Shown here: in pieces, positions 27,000 to 36,125 of the stretch
How the letters are laid out: each line of letters opens with the position of its first letter
Position numbering within the stretch: position 1 is the stretch's first letter
From: Salmonella enterica subsp. enterica serovar Typhimurium str. LT2
GTDB taxonomy: Bacteria; Pseudomonadota; Gammaproteobacteria; Enterobacterales; Enterobacteriaceae
Direction of reading: 5' to 3'
Length of the DNA stretch: 64,000 bases
NCBI RefSeq assembly: GCF_000006945.2
Contig: NC_003197.2
Coordinates: 3,472,001-3,536,000, forward strand
Notes under the pieces: generated by a model
What the model saw: only the letters and a program-made list of their open reading frames with translations
The model's database searches: none
Told to the model about the DNA's origin: nothing
Program-made: the position numbers and the translations under genes

Positions 27000-28418
27000 A
27001 TGAGCCAGAATGTTTATCAATTTATCGACCTGCAGCGCGTTGATCCGCCGAAGAAACCGCTGAAGATCCGTAAGATCGAATTTGTTGAAATCTACGAACC
27101 GTTTTCTGAAGGTCAGGCGAAAGCTCAGGCGGATCGCTGTTTGTCCTGCGGTAACCCCTACTGCGAGTGGAAATGTCCGGTACATAACTACATCCCGAAC
27201 TGGCTGAAACTGGCTAACGAAGGGCGTATTTTTGAGGCGGCTGAGCTATCGCACCAGACCAACACCCTGCCGGAAGTGTGTGGCCGCGTCTGCCCGCAGG
27301 ACCGCCTGTGCGAAGGCTCCTGTACGCTGCACGATGAGTTCGGCGCAGTGACCATCGGTAACATTGAGCGCTATATCAACGATAAAGCGTTCGAAATGGG
27401 CTGGCGCCCGGATATCACCGGCGTGCGCCAGACGGACAAACGGGTAGCGATTATCGGCGCAGGTCCGGCAGGGCTGGCGTGCGCCGACGTGCTGACCCGC
27501 AACGGCGTGAAGGCGGTGGTCTTTGATCGCCATCCGGAAATCGGCGGCCTGCTGACCTTCGGTATTCCAGCTTTCAAACTGGAAAAAGAGGTGATGACCC
27601 GCCGTCGCGAGATCTTCACCGGCATGGGTATTGAGTTCAAACTTAATACCGAAGTGGGTCGTGATGTACAGCTTGAAGATCTGCTGAAAGATTACGATGC
27701 GGTATTCCTTGGCGTCGGCACCTATCAGTCGATGCGCGGCGGGCTGGAAAATGAAGATGCGGACGGGGTTTTCGACGCTTTGCCGTTCCTGATCGCCAAT
27801 ACGAAGCAGATCATGGGGTTTGGCGAAACCAGCGACGAACCATATGTCAGCATGGAAGGCAAACGCGTGGTGGTGCTGGGCGGCGGCGATACCGCAATGG
27901 ACTGCGTACGCACTTCCATACGCCAGGGCGCAACGCACGTAACCTGTGCTTATCGTCGTGATGAAGAGAACATGCCGGGTTCCAGACGCGAAGTGAAGAA
28001 CGCGCGCGAGGAAGGTGTCGAATTTCAGTTTAACGTTCAACCGCTGGGCATTGAAGTCAATGCCAACGGCAAAGTGAGCGGCGTAAAAATGGTGCGCACT
28101 GAAATGGGCGAACCGGATGCCAAAGGCCGTCGGCGGGCAGAGATCGTCGCCGGTTCCGAGCATGTGGTTCCAGCTGATGCGGTGGTGATGGCATTTGGTT
28201 TTCGTCCACACAGCATGGAATGGCTGGCGAAACACAGCGTGGAACTGGACTCGCAGGGACGAATTATCGCGCCGGAACGCAGCGATAATGCTTTCCAGAC
28301 CAGCAACCCGAAAATCTTCGCCGGTGGCGACATCGTGCGCGGTTCCGATCTGGTGGTGACGGCGATTGCCGAAGGCCGTAAGGCGGCTGACGGGATTATG
28401 AACTACCTCGAAGTGTAA
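27000..28418 (+). CDS. gltD: Glutamate synthase (NADPH) small subunit
   Basis: GltD oxidises NADPH and feeds electrons to GltB. The 472-residue protein has N-terminal 4Fe-4S cysteines (C47, C50, C55, C59 and C94, C98, C104, C108), an FAD-binding GAGPAG at 153-158 and an NADPH-binding GGGDTA at 294-299. It is the second gene of the gltBD operon. The E. coli gltF and yhc fimbrial-type genes that follow gltD there are absent here; a nuclease gene follows instead. Confidence 0.98.
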   Translation: MSQNVYQFIDLQRVDPPKKPLKIRKIEFVEIYEPFSEGQAKAQADRCLSCGNPYCEWKCPVHNYIPNWLKLANEGRIFEAAELSHQTNTLPEVCGRVCPQDRLCEGSCTLHDEFGAVTIGNIERYINDKAFEMGWRPDITGVRQTDKRVAIIGAGPAGLACADVLTRNGVKAVVFDRHPEIGGLLTFGIPAFKLEKEVMTRRREIFTGMGIEFKLNTEVGRDVQLEDLLKDYDAVFLGVGTYQSMRGGLENEDADGVFDALPFLIANTKQIMGFGETSDEPYVSMEGKRVVVLGGGDTAMDCVRTSIRQGATHVTCAYRRDEENMPGSRREVKNAREEGVEFQFNVQPLGIEVNANGKVSGVKMVRTEMGEPDAKGRRRAEIVAGSEHVVPADAVVMAFGFRPHSMEWLAKHSVELDSQGRIIAPERSDNAFQTSNPKIFAGGDIVRGSDLVVTAIAEGRKAADGIMNYLEV

Positions 28419-28424
28419 CCCTTC

Positions 28425-28465
28425 CGGCTCCCCGCTTACTGCCTTGGCTGATGGCTGGGGAGCCG
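28425..28465 (+). terminator. Hairpin after gltD
   Basis: A nine base-pair stem (cggctcccc / ggggagccg) with a 23-base loop starts seven bases after the gltD stop and is followed by a pyrimidine-rich stretch. It is a probable end of the gltBD transcript. Confidence 0.5.
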
Positions 28466-28624
28466 ATATTCCTCTCCTCAATATCTCTCCTGCCGATTCT
28501 GGAAACCCGCTCGTAAATCGAGATGTAATGCCATGTAAAATCCGCTCATGGATTGATCCGTTTACGCCTGAAGCGTATTGATAGCGTTCTAATTTCACAA
28601 TGAAACTATCACGTAAGGGATGAC

Positions 28625-29728
28625 ATGACGAATCCAACTTTAGCGCCACAGTCTGATGAATATCAGCAAATCCATAACGGAATTGTTCAACTGCTGGACA
28701 CAGCGCGGACACAAACCGTTCGCAGCATCAACACCATCATGACAGCAACCTATTGGGAAATGGGTCGACGCATTGTTGAATTTGAACAAGGCGGTGAAGC
28801 CAGAGCGGCTTATGGTGAACAGCTAATTGATCGTTTATCACAGGATTTAAGCCAAAGATATAAACGAGGTTTTTCTGCCAGTAATCTATGGCAATTTAAA
28901 AAGTTTTATCTTTATTTTCAAAAAATTGAGATTCTCCAGACAGTGTCTGGAGAATCTCTCCATTTGGCGCAACTGGCTAAATCTTTCCCACTCCCCTGGT
29001 CGGCGTATGTCCGCCTCTTGTCGGTAAAAAATCCCAATGCCCGCACTTTTTACGAGAAAGAGACGCTACGTAACGGCTGGTCCGTACGGCAACTCGATCG
29101 GCAAATCGCCACTCAATTTTACGAACGAACGCTACTGTCCCACGACAAATCCGCCATGTTGCAGCAGCCTGCACCCGCCGAGCCAAACGTTTTGCCGGAG
29201 CAAGCCATACGCGACCCGTTCATTCTGGAATTTCTTAACCTGAAGGACGAGTATTCCGAATCAGACCTCGAAGACGCGCTGCTCAGCCACCTGATGGACT
29301 TTATGCTGGAGCTCGGTGACGATTTTGCTTTTGTTGGCCGCCAACGCCGACTACGCATAGACGATAGCTGGTTCCGCGTCGACCTGCTGTTCTTCCATCG
29401 TCGCTTGCGCTGCCTGTTGCTCGTTGACCTGAAGGTAGGCAAATTCGGTTATGCGGATGCCGGGCAGATGAATATGTACCTGAACTATGCCAAAGAGCAC
29501 TGGACAATGCCCGGAGAAAACCCGCCAGTCGGCTTAGTTTTGTGCGCAGGGAAAGGCGCGGGGGAAGCACATTACGCGCTGACTGGCCTGCCAAACACCA
29601 TCATGGCGAGCGAGTACAAAGTGCAGTTGCCCGACGAAAAATTACTCACAGACGAACTTATTCGTTCGCAAACCATGCTGGAAACTCAACTCACACGCGG
29701 TGGTTCACTGACAACGGAGAAAAACTAA
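28625..29728 (+). CDS. yhcG: DUF1016 / PDDEXK nuclease-family protein YhcG
   Basis: This 367-residue protein has an N-terminal DUF1016 helical/winged-helix domain (about 15-165; SINTIMTATYWEMGRRIVEFEQ, LPWSAYVRLLSVKN) and a C-terminal PD-(D/E)XK nuclease domain (about 195-345) with D253 (RVDLLFF), D268-K270 (VDLK) and Q281. The active-site residues look intact. The family is common near defence and mobile loci; its role is not established. AAGGGATG precedes the ATG. Codons for residues 102-112 form a perfect palindrome, and the 5' third is more AT-rich than the rest. Confidence 0.9.
   Translation: MTNPTLAPQSDEYQQIHNGIVQLLDTARTQTVRSINTIMTATYWEMGRRIVEFEQGGEARAAYGEQLIDRLSQDLSQRYKRGFSASNLWQFKKFYLYFQKIEILQTVSGESLHLAQLAKSFPLPWSAYVRLLSVKNPNARTFYEKETLRNGWSVRQLDRQIATQFYERTLLSHDKSAMLQQPAPAEPNVLPEQAIRDPFILEFLNLKDEYSESDLEDALLSHLMDFMLELGDDFAFVGRQRRLRIDDSWFRVDLLFFHRRLRCLLLVDLKVGKFGYADAGQMNMYLNYAKEHWTMPGENPPVGLVLCAGKGAGEAHYALTGLPNTIMASEYKVQLPDEKLLTDELIRSQTMLETQLTRGGSLTTEKN
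28928..28958. repeat. Perfect 31-base palindrome inside yhcG
   Basis: Two 15-base arms (gagattctccagaca and its exact complement) flank one central g. It lies wholly in the coding sequence (residues E102-L112) at the boundary between an AT-richer upstream part and a more GC-rich downstream part. It would form a stable hairpin in DNA or mRNA. No T-run follows, so it is not a terminator. Confidence 0.95.
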
Positions 29729-29770
29729 CGAACCATTAATGCCATGAATAATTATCAAAAAAAATATCAC

Positions 29771-29786
29771 ACGAAAACGTTTGCTT
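29771..29786. promoter_or_regulatory. PurR operator upstream of codB
   Basis: ACGAAAACGTTTGCTT closely matches the PurR consensus ACGCAAACGTTTTCNT. It overlaps the probable -35 element TTGCTT (29781-29786); TATTAT at 29803-29808 is a -10 candidate 16 bases on. PurR control of codBA is known in E. coli. Confidence 0.82.
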
Positions 29787-29844
29787 TATTCTGGAAACTG
29801 TATATTATGCGGCGGATTTTTTGGGCAAAATTCATGGAGGCGTT

Positions 29845-31098
29845 GTGTCGCAGGACAACAATTATAGCCAGGGCCCCGTCCCTCTGGCTGCGCGGAAGGG
29901 CGTGATTCCACTGACGTTTGTCATGTTGGGTTTAACGTTTTTTTCCGCCAGTATGTGGACCGGAGGGACACTCGGCACCGGTCTTTCTTATAATGATTTC
30001 TTCCTCGCAGTTCTCTTCGGTAATCTCCTCCTCGGTATCTACACTGCATTTCTTGGTTACATCGGCGCAAAAACCGGACTCTCCACCCACCTCCTTGCAC
30101 GTTACTCCTTTGGCGTTAAAGGCTCATGGCTTCCCTCGCTACTGCTAGGCGGTACTCAAGTGGGCTGGTTTGGCGTTGGCGTAGCGATGTTCGCTATTCC
30201 GGTCAGTAAAGCGACGGGCATTGATGCCAATATTCTGATTGCCGTTTCGGGTCTACTGATGACCCTGACCATTTTTTTCGGCATCTCGGCGCTGACCATT
30301 TTGTCTATCGTTGCCGTACCCGCGATCGTTATTCTGGGCAGCTACTCCGTCTGGCTGGCGGTCAGCGGCGTGGGTGGGCTGGAGCATTTAAAAACGATAG
30401 TGCCGCAGACGCCGCTGGATTTTTCCAGCGCGCTGGCGCTGGTGGTGGGCTCGTTTGTCAGCGCCGGTACATTGACCGCCGACTTCGTCCGCTTCGGGCG
30501 TCATGCCAAAAGCGCCGTACTGATTGCGATGGTCGCTTTTTTCCTCGGCAACTCGCTGATGTTTATCTTTGGCGCGGCAGGCGCTGCCGCCGTCGGTCAG
30601 GCGGATATCTCTGACGTGATGATAGCGCAGGGGCTGCTGCTGCCCGCGATTGTGGTGCTTGGCCTGAATATCTGGACCACCAACGATAACGCGCTGTACG
30701 CATCGGGTCTGGGCTTCGCCAATATTACCGGTCTTTCCAGCCGTACGCTGTCGGTGGTGAACGGGATTATCGGTACCGTGTGCGCGCTGTGGCTTTACAA
30801 TAATTTTGTCGGCTGGCTGACGTTCCTGTCATCTGCCATCCCACCGATTGGCGGAGTGATTATTGCCGACTATCTGTTGAACCGCCGCCGCTATGCCGAC
30901 TTCAACACCGTGCGCTTTATTCCCGTTAACTGGATTGCTATTCTTTCCGTCGCGCTGGGCATCGCCGCCGGACATTATGTTCCGGGTATTGTGCCCGTCA
31001 ACGCCGTACTCGGCGGCGTCTTCAGCTATATCCTGCTGAATCCACTTTTCAACCGCAGCCTTGCTAAATCACCAGAGGTCAGCCATGCAGAACAATAA
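29845..31098 (+). CDS. codB: Cytosine permease
   Basis: This 417-residue NCS1-family transporter has twelve hydrophobic segments and imports cytosine. The sequence is very close to E. coli CodB (SQDNNYSQGPVP, FFSASMWTGGTLGTGLSY, GLNIWTTNDNALYASGLGF). I chose GTG 29845, preceded by GGAGG at 29836-29840; an in-frame TTG at 29821 would add eight codons without support. codA overlaps its last 14 bases. In E. coli the operon lies near lac, so its place here differs. Confidence 0.95.
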   Translation: MSQDNNYSQGPVPLAARKGVIPLTFVMLGLTFFSASMWTGGTLGTGLSYNDFFLAVLFGNLLLGIYTAFLGYIGAKTGLSTHLLARYSFGVKGSWLPSLLLGGTQVGWFGVGVAMFAIPVSKATGIDANILIAVSGLLMTLTIFFGISALTILSIVAVPAIVILGSYSVWLAVSGVGGLEHLKTIVPQTPLDFSSALALVVGSFVSAGTLTADFVRFGRHAKSAVLIAMVAFFLGNSLMFIFGAAGAAAVGQADISDVMIAQGLLLPAIVVLGLNIWTTNDNALYASGLGFANITGLSSRTLSVVNGIIGTVCALWLYNNFVGWLTFLSSAIPPIGGVIIADYLLNRRRYADFNTVRFIPVNWIAILSVALGIAAGHYVPGIVPVNAVLGGVFSYILLNPLFNRSLAKSPEVSHAEQ

Positions 31099-32365
31099 CA
31101 TCACCATTCGTCAGACGCGTCTGCAGGGACACGAAGGATTATGGCAGATTACGATTGAAAACGGGCGCTTTAGCCGGATTGAGCCTCAGGAAGCCGCATC
31201 GTTACCGCAGGGCGAAGTGCTTGATGCCGAAGGCGGTCTGGCTATTCCACCGTTTGTTGAGCCACATATCCACCTGGATACCACGCAAACGGCGGGTGAA
31301 CCGAGCTGGAACCAGTCCGGCACACTGTTTGAAGGGATTGAGCGCTGGGCAGAACGTAAAGCAATGCTCACGCATGAAGATGTGAAAGCGCGCGCGATGC
31401 AGACCCTGAAATGGCAGATGGCTAACGGCATCCAGTACGTTCGTACTCACGTTGACGTTTCAGATCCTACGCTCACCGCGCTGAAAGCCATGCTGGAAGT
31501 GAAGCAAGAGGTTGCGCCGTGGGTAGACCTACAAATCGTCGCCTTTCCGCAAGAAGGTGTTCTGTCTTATCCCAACGGTGAAGCGCTGTTAGAGGAAGCC
31601 GTGCGTTTGGGCGCTGACGTTATTGGCGCCATTCCGCACTTTGAGTTCACGCGGGAATATGGCGTTGAATCGCTGCACAAAATCTTTGCACTGGCGCAGA
31701 AATACGATCGCTTGATCGATGTGCACTGCGACGAAATTGATGACGAGCAGTCTCGCTTTGTCGAAACGGTCGCGGCGCTGGCGCATCGTGATAGCATGGG
31801 GGCGCGCGTGACCGCCAGCCACACCACGGCTATGCACTCGTACAACGGCGCGTATGCGTCACGCCTGTTCCGCCTGTTGAAAATGTCGGGGATTAACTTC
31901 GTCGCCAACCCGCTGGTGAATATTCATCTGCAAGGGCGGTTTGACACTTACCCGAAACGTCGTGGCGTCACGCGGGTGAAAGAGATGCTGGAAGCGGGGA
32001 TCAATGTCTGCTTTGGCCATGATGACGTCTTCGACCCGTGGTATCCATTAGGCACCGCCAATATGCTGCAGGTGCTGCATATGGGGTTACACGTTTGCCA
32101 GTTGATGGGGTATGGGCAAATCAACGACGGGTTAAATCTGATCACTATCCACAGCGCAAAAACTTTGCACCTGCAGGACTACGGTCTGAGCGTCGGCAAT
32201 GCCGCGAATCTGGTTATCTTACCCGCTGAGAATGGATTCGACGCGGTACGTCGCCAGACGCCTGCCCGTTACTCGATTCGCCACGGGCGGGTAATTGCCG
32301 AGACGGTGCCGAGCCAGACGACGCTGCACCTGACCCAGCCGGAAGCCGTGACGTTTAAGCGTTAA
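31085..32365 (+). CDS. codA: Cytosine deaminase
   Basis: CodA deaminates cytosine to uracil and ammonia. The 426-residue amidohydrolase has metal-binding EPHIHLD (two histidines, about residues 59-65), VHCDE, TASHTTAMHSYNGAY and HDDVFDPW motifs. The sequence is close to E. coli CodA, with a more divergent first 45 residues. ATG 31085 lies inside codB (14-base overlap), so the two genes are translationally coupled and share the PurR-controlled promoter. Confidence 0.96.
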   Translation: MQNNNITIRQTRLQGHEGLWQITIENGRFSRIEPQEAASLPQGEVLDAEGGLAIPPFVEPHIHLDTTQTAGEPSWNQSGTLFEGIERWAERKAMLTHEDVKARAMQTLKWQMANGIQYVRTHVDVSDPTLTALKAMLEVKQEVAPWVDLQIVAFPQEGVLSYPNGEALLEEAVRLGADVIGAIPHFEFTREYGVESLHKIFALAQKYDRLIDVHCDEIDDEQSRFVETVAALAHRDSMGARVTASHTTAMHSYNGAYASRLFRLLKMSGINFVANPLVNIHLQGRFDTYPKRRGVTRVKEMLEAGINVCFGHDDVFDPWYPLGTANMLQVLHMGLHVCQLMGYGQINDGLNLITIHSAKTLHLQDYGLSVGNAANLVILPAENGFDAVRRQTPARYSIRHGRVIAETVPSQTTLHLTQPEAVTFKR

Positions 32366-32398
32366 CCCGTCATACCCGCGCTCTCCGGCACATTCACC

Positions 32399-32422
32399 AC
32401 GCAGCCCCGTAAGGGGCTGCGT
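32399..32422. terminator. Hairpin between convergent codA and nanQ
   Basis: A ten base-pair stem (acgcagcccc / ggggctgcgt) with a GTAA tetraloop lies in the 82-base gap between the convergent codA and nanQ stops. T-runs are poor on both sides, but position and stability suggest a shared transcript end. Confidence 0.6.
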
Positions 32423-32447
32423 TCGGAAGACTGCTCCGGCAAGAGAT

Positions 32448-32915
32448 TCAGGCCGCCAGCAGACTGGCGCGTACTTTCACTACCACTTTCTTGATGTCAT
32501 CCGGCTCACCCACTGCACATCCCGGTTTATGCGGTTCTCCCGGCATAAACACAGCAAACATCCCCGCTTGCAGCGTAATAGTCTGCTCGTCGACAATTTG
32601 ACTACAAAGCTGGTAATCCTCTTCAACGTGCATCTCCTCGCACTGGCGAGCGGCACCGGACATCCCAAACGCAATACGCTCGACGCCGGTTAGTAGTAGC
32701 TGAATATCAATGTATTGTTCATGCAATTCCGCTTTCTTCTCGGCCGGCATTTGCGTCGTTAACTGCATTACATTCATAAAGACATTGTCGCCCTGCAATT
32801 CATAGCGCCCCGGCGCTTTCTCCTGCGGCCTTGCCGCCAGCGCGAGAGTCAAGGCATCCAACAATCGCGGATGCAACCCGCAAGAAGGCAACGACTGTAC
32901 TTCCCCCATCATCAT
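32448..32915 (-). CDS. nanQ: NanQ (YhcH), sialic acid anomerase-type protein
   Basis: This 155-residue protein of the YhcH/YjgK/YiaL family (cupin-like beta-barrel) is the last gene of the nanATEKQ operon. NanQ is reported to speed opening of the alpha-anomer of N-acetylneuraminate and so help the lyase. Family motifs ELHEQYIDIQLLL and FMPGEPHKPG with metal-binding His/Glu are present. Its start overlaps the nanK stop by four bases. Confidence 0.93.
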   Translation of the reverse strand: MMMGEVQSLPSCGLHPRLLDALTLALAARPQEKAPGRYELQGDNVFMNVMQLTTQMPAEKKAELHEQYIDIQLLLTGVERIAFGMSGAARQCEEMHVEEDYQLCSQIVDEQTITLQAGMFAVFMPGEPHKPGCAVGEPDDIKKVVVKVRASLLAA

Positions 32916-33787
32916 AATGTGTCTCCTTGAGCTAACAACGCAGCGCCTAATAATCCTGCGTCATGCCGATAGCGAGCGGCGCTCAGCGCCACGTGATAAG
33001 GCGCAGGCTCTTGCATCAAAAACGCGCGAACCTGCTCCAGGTATCCCTCAGCTAACCCTACGCTGCCGCCAATGACCACACACTGGCAGTCGGTAGTCGC
33101 TTTCACATCGGCGATCATTCGCGCTATTACCTGCGCGGATTGGCTTACCAGATGTCGCGCCTGCTGATGACCTTCGCCAGCGCGAATAAATAGGGTTTTG
33201 GCGTCGCATCCCGCCAGATCGTCCCGCGCCGCCGCGGCCATCCCTCGTCCGGAGGCGATGGCCTCTACACAACCAACGCGTCCACAGCCGCATACGGGCC
33301 CGTGTGGGTCCGCCAGGGTGTGTCCCAGGTGCCCGGCCAGACCGCCTTTTCCGGTAAGGAGCTTGCCGTCGCAGACAACGCCGCCGCCAACGCCGGTTGA
33401 AACGGTGATAAATACCATATCGCGGATATCATCAGGGAGCGCGTGATACTCCGCCCAGGCCGCCGCCTGCGCGTCGTTCACCGCCAGCGTCGGCAGGCCA
33501 GCGATCGCTTCCAGTGTTTGTACTAACGGAAAGTGTAGCAAGCCGCCCAGATTATGGGGGTTTAGCGCCAGCAGCATCCCTTCCTGAATGATCCCGGTAG
33601 AAGCTATCGCTACCTGACGCGCCTCTGCTCGTAGTGGTTCAACCAGCGCCTTTAATGCTTCACGTAACGCATCCGGCGTTTTGCTCGCGGGGGTCGGTAG
33701 CTCGCGACGCTGGCTAATGCGCAAGTTGTTGTCGATGAGCGCGGCGGCAAGTTTAGTACCGCCAATATCGATTGCTAACGTAGTCAT
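32912..33787 (-). CDS. nanK: N-acetylmannosamine kinase
   Basis: NanK phosphorylates ManNAc to ManNAc-6-phosphate. The 291-residue ROK-family kinase has the ATP-binding DIGGTK at residues 7-12, the catalytic region VNDAQAAAWAEY, and the zinc-binding CGCGRVGCVE. It overlaps both nanQ and nanE by four bases, so the three are translationally coupled. Confidence 0.96.
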   Translation of the reverse strand: MTTLAIDIGGTKLAAALIDNNLRISQRRELPTPASKTPDALREALKALVEPLRAEARQVAIASTGIIQEGMLLALNPHNLGGLLHFPLVQTLEAIAGLPTLAVNDAQAAAWAEYHALPDDIRDMVFITVSTGVGGGVVCDGKLLTGKGGLAGHLGHTLADPHGPVCGCGRVGCVEAIASGRGMAAAARDDLAGCDAKTLFIRAGEGHQQARHLVSQSAQVIARMIADVKATTDCQCVVIGGSVGLAEGYLEQVRAFLMQEPAPYHVALSAARYRHDAGLLGAALLAQGDTL

Positions 33788-34473
33788 GACGCCGCCTTTT
33801 TTAATGCGTCGTTATACCATCCACAGATATGTTCCAGACGGGTAATGGCGGACCCCACCGTCACCGCCCATGCGCCATAGCGGATCGCCTCCGCCGCCAG
33901 TGCTGGCGAGTTATAGCGCCCTTCGGCTATTACCCGGCATCCGGCGTCATGCAACGCTTTGACTAAGGGCAGATCGGGTTCCTCCGGCGTATCGGGGGTG
34001 GTGTAGCCGGACATTGTCGTGCCGATAATGTCCGCGCCCAACCGTTGGCAGGCGAGACCATCGTCCACGGATGAGCAGTCGGCCATCGCCAGTAGATGGT
34101 GGTGATGAATGCGCGCCAACAACGCCTCAACGGCTACCGGCCGTTGCCGAGCGGTTCCATCAACGGCGATAATAGCTGCGCCGGCCTGCGCCAGCGCATC
34201 TACATCGTCGAGAAAAGGGGTAATGCGCACTGGAGACTCATCCAGATCGCGTTTGATAATGCCGATAATGGGTACCGAAACGAGCGAGCGGGTCATACGC
34301 AGGTTGTCTATGCCTTCAATACGCACCGCAACCGCGCCCGCCTGTTCCGCTGCCAACGCCATTGCCGCTACAATCTCCGGCTTATCCAGCGGGCTGCCCG
34401 GAACGGGCTGGCAGGAGACAATCAGGCCGCCAGAAGCGGCAATATTTTTATCCAGTTGTTCAAGTAACGACAT
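33784..34473 (-). CDS. nanE: N-acetylmannosamine-6-phosphate 2-epimerase
   Basis: NanE epimerises ManNAc-6-phosphate to GlcNAc-6-phosphate, which enters the nag pathway. The 229-residue TIM-barrel protein carries the family segments SCQPVPGSPLD, IGIIKRDLDES, ADCSS and ITVGSAITRL-like AVTVGSAITRL. It follows nanT after 46 bases that hold a strong hairpin. Confidence 0.96.
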   Translation of the reverse strand: MSLLEQLDKNIAASGGLIVSCQPVPGSPLDKPEIVAAMALAAEQAGAVAVRIEGIDNLRMTRSLVSVPIIGIIKRDLDESPVRITPFLDDVDALAQAGAAIIAVDGTARQRPVAVEALLARIHHHHLLAMADCSSVDDGLACQRLGADIIGTTMSGYTTPDTPEEPDLPLVKALHDAGCRVIAEGRYNSPALAAEAIRYGAWAVTVGSAITRLEHICGWYNDALKKAAS

Positions 34474-34491
34474 ACTACTCCCTTACAAATA

Positions 34492-34514
34492 TTGCCCGGT
34501 TGAAAACCGGGCAA
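34492..34514 (-). terminator. Intercistronic hairpin between nanT and nanE
   Basis: A perfect ten base-pair stem (ttgcccggtt / aaccgggcaa) with a three-base loop lies after the nanT stop and is followed leftward by ATATTTG. Because nanE, nanK and nanQ lie downstream in the same operon, it is more likely a partial terminator or mRNA-stability element than a full stop. Confidence 0.6.
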
Positions 34515-34519
34515 GCGGA

Positions 34520-36010
34520 TTAACTTTTCGTTTTTACAAAGGCACCTTTACCACTGCCAAGCGGTACGGCTCCGCTGAACGGTTTGTCGTCGATAGCATC
34601 ATGGGTGCGTAACGCTTCCGGACGTAGCCAACGCTGTACGCGAGACGGCATATCAAGCCCAATAAGCAGGATCACGACAAACGTCAGGCTGAAAGAGAGC
34701 GATGCCAGCGCAGTGCCCAGATCCAGACGTTGAGCGATCAGCGCTCCCAGGATCGGCGCCAGCGCGCCGCCGAGCGCGCCGACGTTATAAGTAAAGCCCA
34801 GCCCCGCCGCGCGCTGATCGGTATCGAAGTAACCGCCGATCAGTTTCGGCAGAATCCCGGCAATCCCCTGCCCCAACATCTGTTGGAAAAACAGTAGCAG
34901 ACCCAGAACCCAGACGTTTGTGCCGCCAATCGCAAAGACCGGAATAATGAGGATTTGCGAGGCCAGCAGGCTACAGACATATGCTTTACGCGTTCCCAGC
35001 CAGTCGCCAAGAAAACCGCCTACGCAGCAACCAACCGCCGCGCCAAATCCGCTAAAGAACAGGACATTCGCCACCGTATGCGGATCGTAGGCCAGCTCGG
35101 TTTTCAGATAAGTGGGTAATAGCGCCTGAATCGGCCAGGAATAGAGGAAAGCAAACAGTACCACCAGCATCAGCATGACGCCAGTGGGCCAGCGTTTACC
35201 GCTGCTCTGCACCATAAAGCTGATAAAGATAACCGCGCACAGTAGTCCCAGCCCCGCCACAATCGCAGCATTTTGTAGGTTACCGGCAAAACAGAACCAC
35301 AGCGCAGCGGCGGCGGCGAAAGTCATTAAAATGTTGATGATGCGATGTTCGCCCCGATAAAGAATGTCGACCATCGTACGTACCGGCGCTTTACCCGCGT
35401 GTTTCTCTTTCCAGTCTTCCGCTTCCGGAATGTTTTTCCGCAGCCAGAGAGCGAAGATAATTGGCAAAATGCCAATGAAAAACAGCGCGCGCCAGCCCCA
35501 GACAGGCACCACCAGGCTGTACACCTGCGCGGCAACGACCGCGCCGACGGAGAAGCCGGAAATCAGAAAACCGCTGGCTTTATTGCGTAAATGTTTTGGC
35601 CAGCTTTCAATCACATAGGTCGCGCTGGAACCATATTCGCCCGCCATGCCCATACCAATCACCAGTCGGGCGATGAACATGGTGGTGTAACCGGGCGCAA
35701 ACCCGCATGCCAGGGTTCCCACCGAAAACAGAATGATGCTGCTGACCATCGCCAGACGACGCCCATAGCGATCGCCCATCGCGCCCAGTAATAACCCGCC
35801 GAACCAGCGAGAGATAAAAGCCGCAGAAATCAGGCTTGCCGCCTGTACCGTCGTCAGCCCAAATTCGCTTTGTACCTCAGTCAGTACAAGAGCAATCAAC
35901 ACAAAATCAAAACCATCAAGCAGATATCCCAGCCAGGCAGCGGAAAATGCCCGCCACTGCGCCCGGTTGAGATGGCGATACCACGGGATGTTCTGGGTAG
36001 AAGTACTCAT
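34520..36010 (-). CDS. nanT: Sialic acid (Neu5Ac) transporter NanT
   Basis: NanT is the proton-linked MFS importer of N-acetylneuraminate. The 496-residue protein has about 14 hydrophobic helices, more than the usual 12, matching the known NanT insertion, and the MFS loop [10 protein letters not shown] (about residues 77-86). It lies between nanA (115-base gap with a BIME) and nanE. Confidence 0.97.
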
Positions 36011-36041
36011 TTTACTCTCCCGACGATTTTTGTTGTCGTTA

Positions 36042-36117
36042 TGCCGAATGGCGGCTCCGCCTTATCCGGCCTACCGCTCACACTGTTGTAGGCCGGGCAA
36101 GCGTAGCGCCCCCGGCA
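36042..36117. repeat. BIME between nanA and nanT
   Basis: Opposed REP units (tgccgaatggcggc...tatccggcctac and gtaggccgggcaagcg...cccggca) fill the nanA-nanT gap. Such elements inside operons can stabilise the upstream (nanA) message and lower expression of the downstream transporter. Confidence 0.85.
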
Positions 36118-36125
36118 TTATGCTG

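Noticed and set aside
27246..28712. 488-codon open frame opposite gltD
   Set aside because: It is the antisense shadow of a highly conserved gene. It has no ribosome-binding site or recognisable domain, and its length follows from the GC-biased codon use of gltD.
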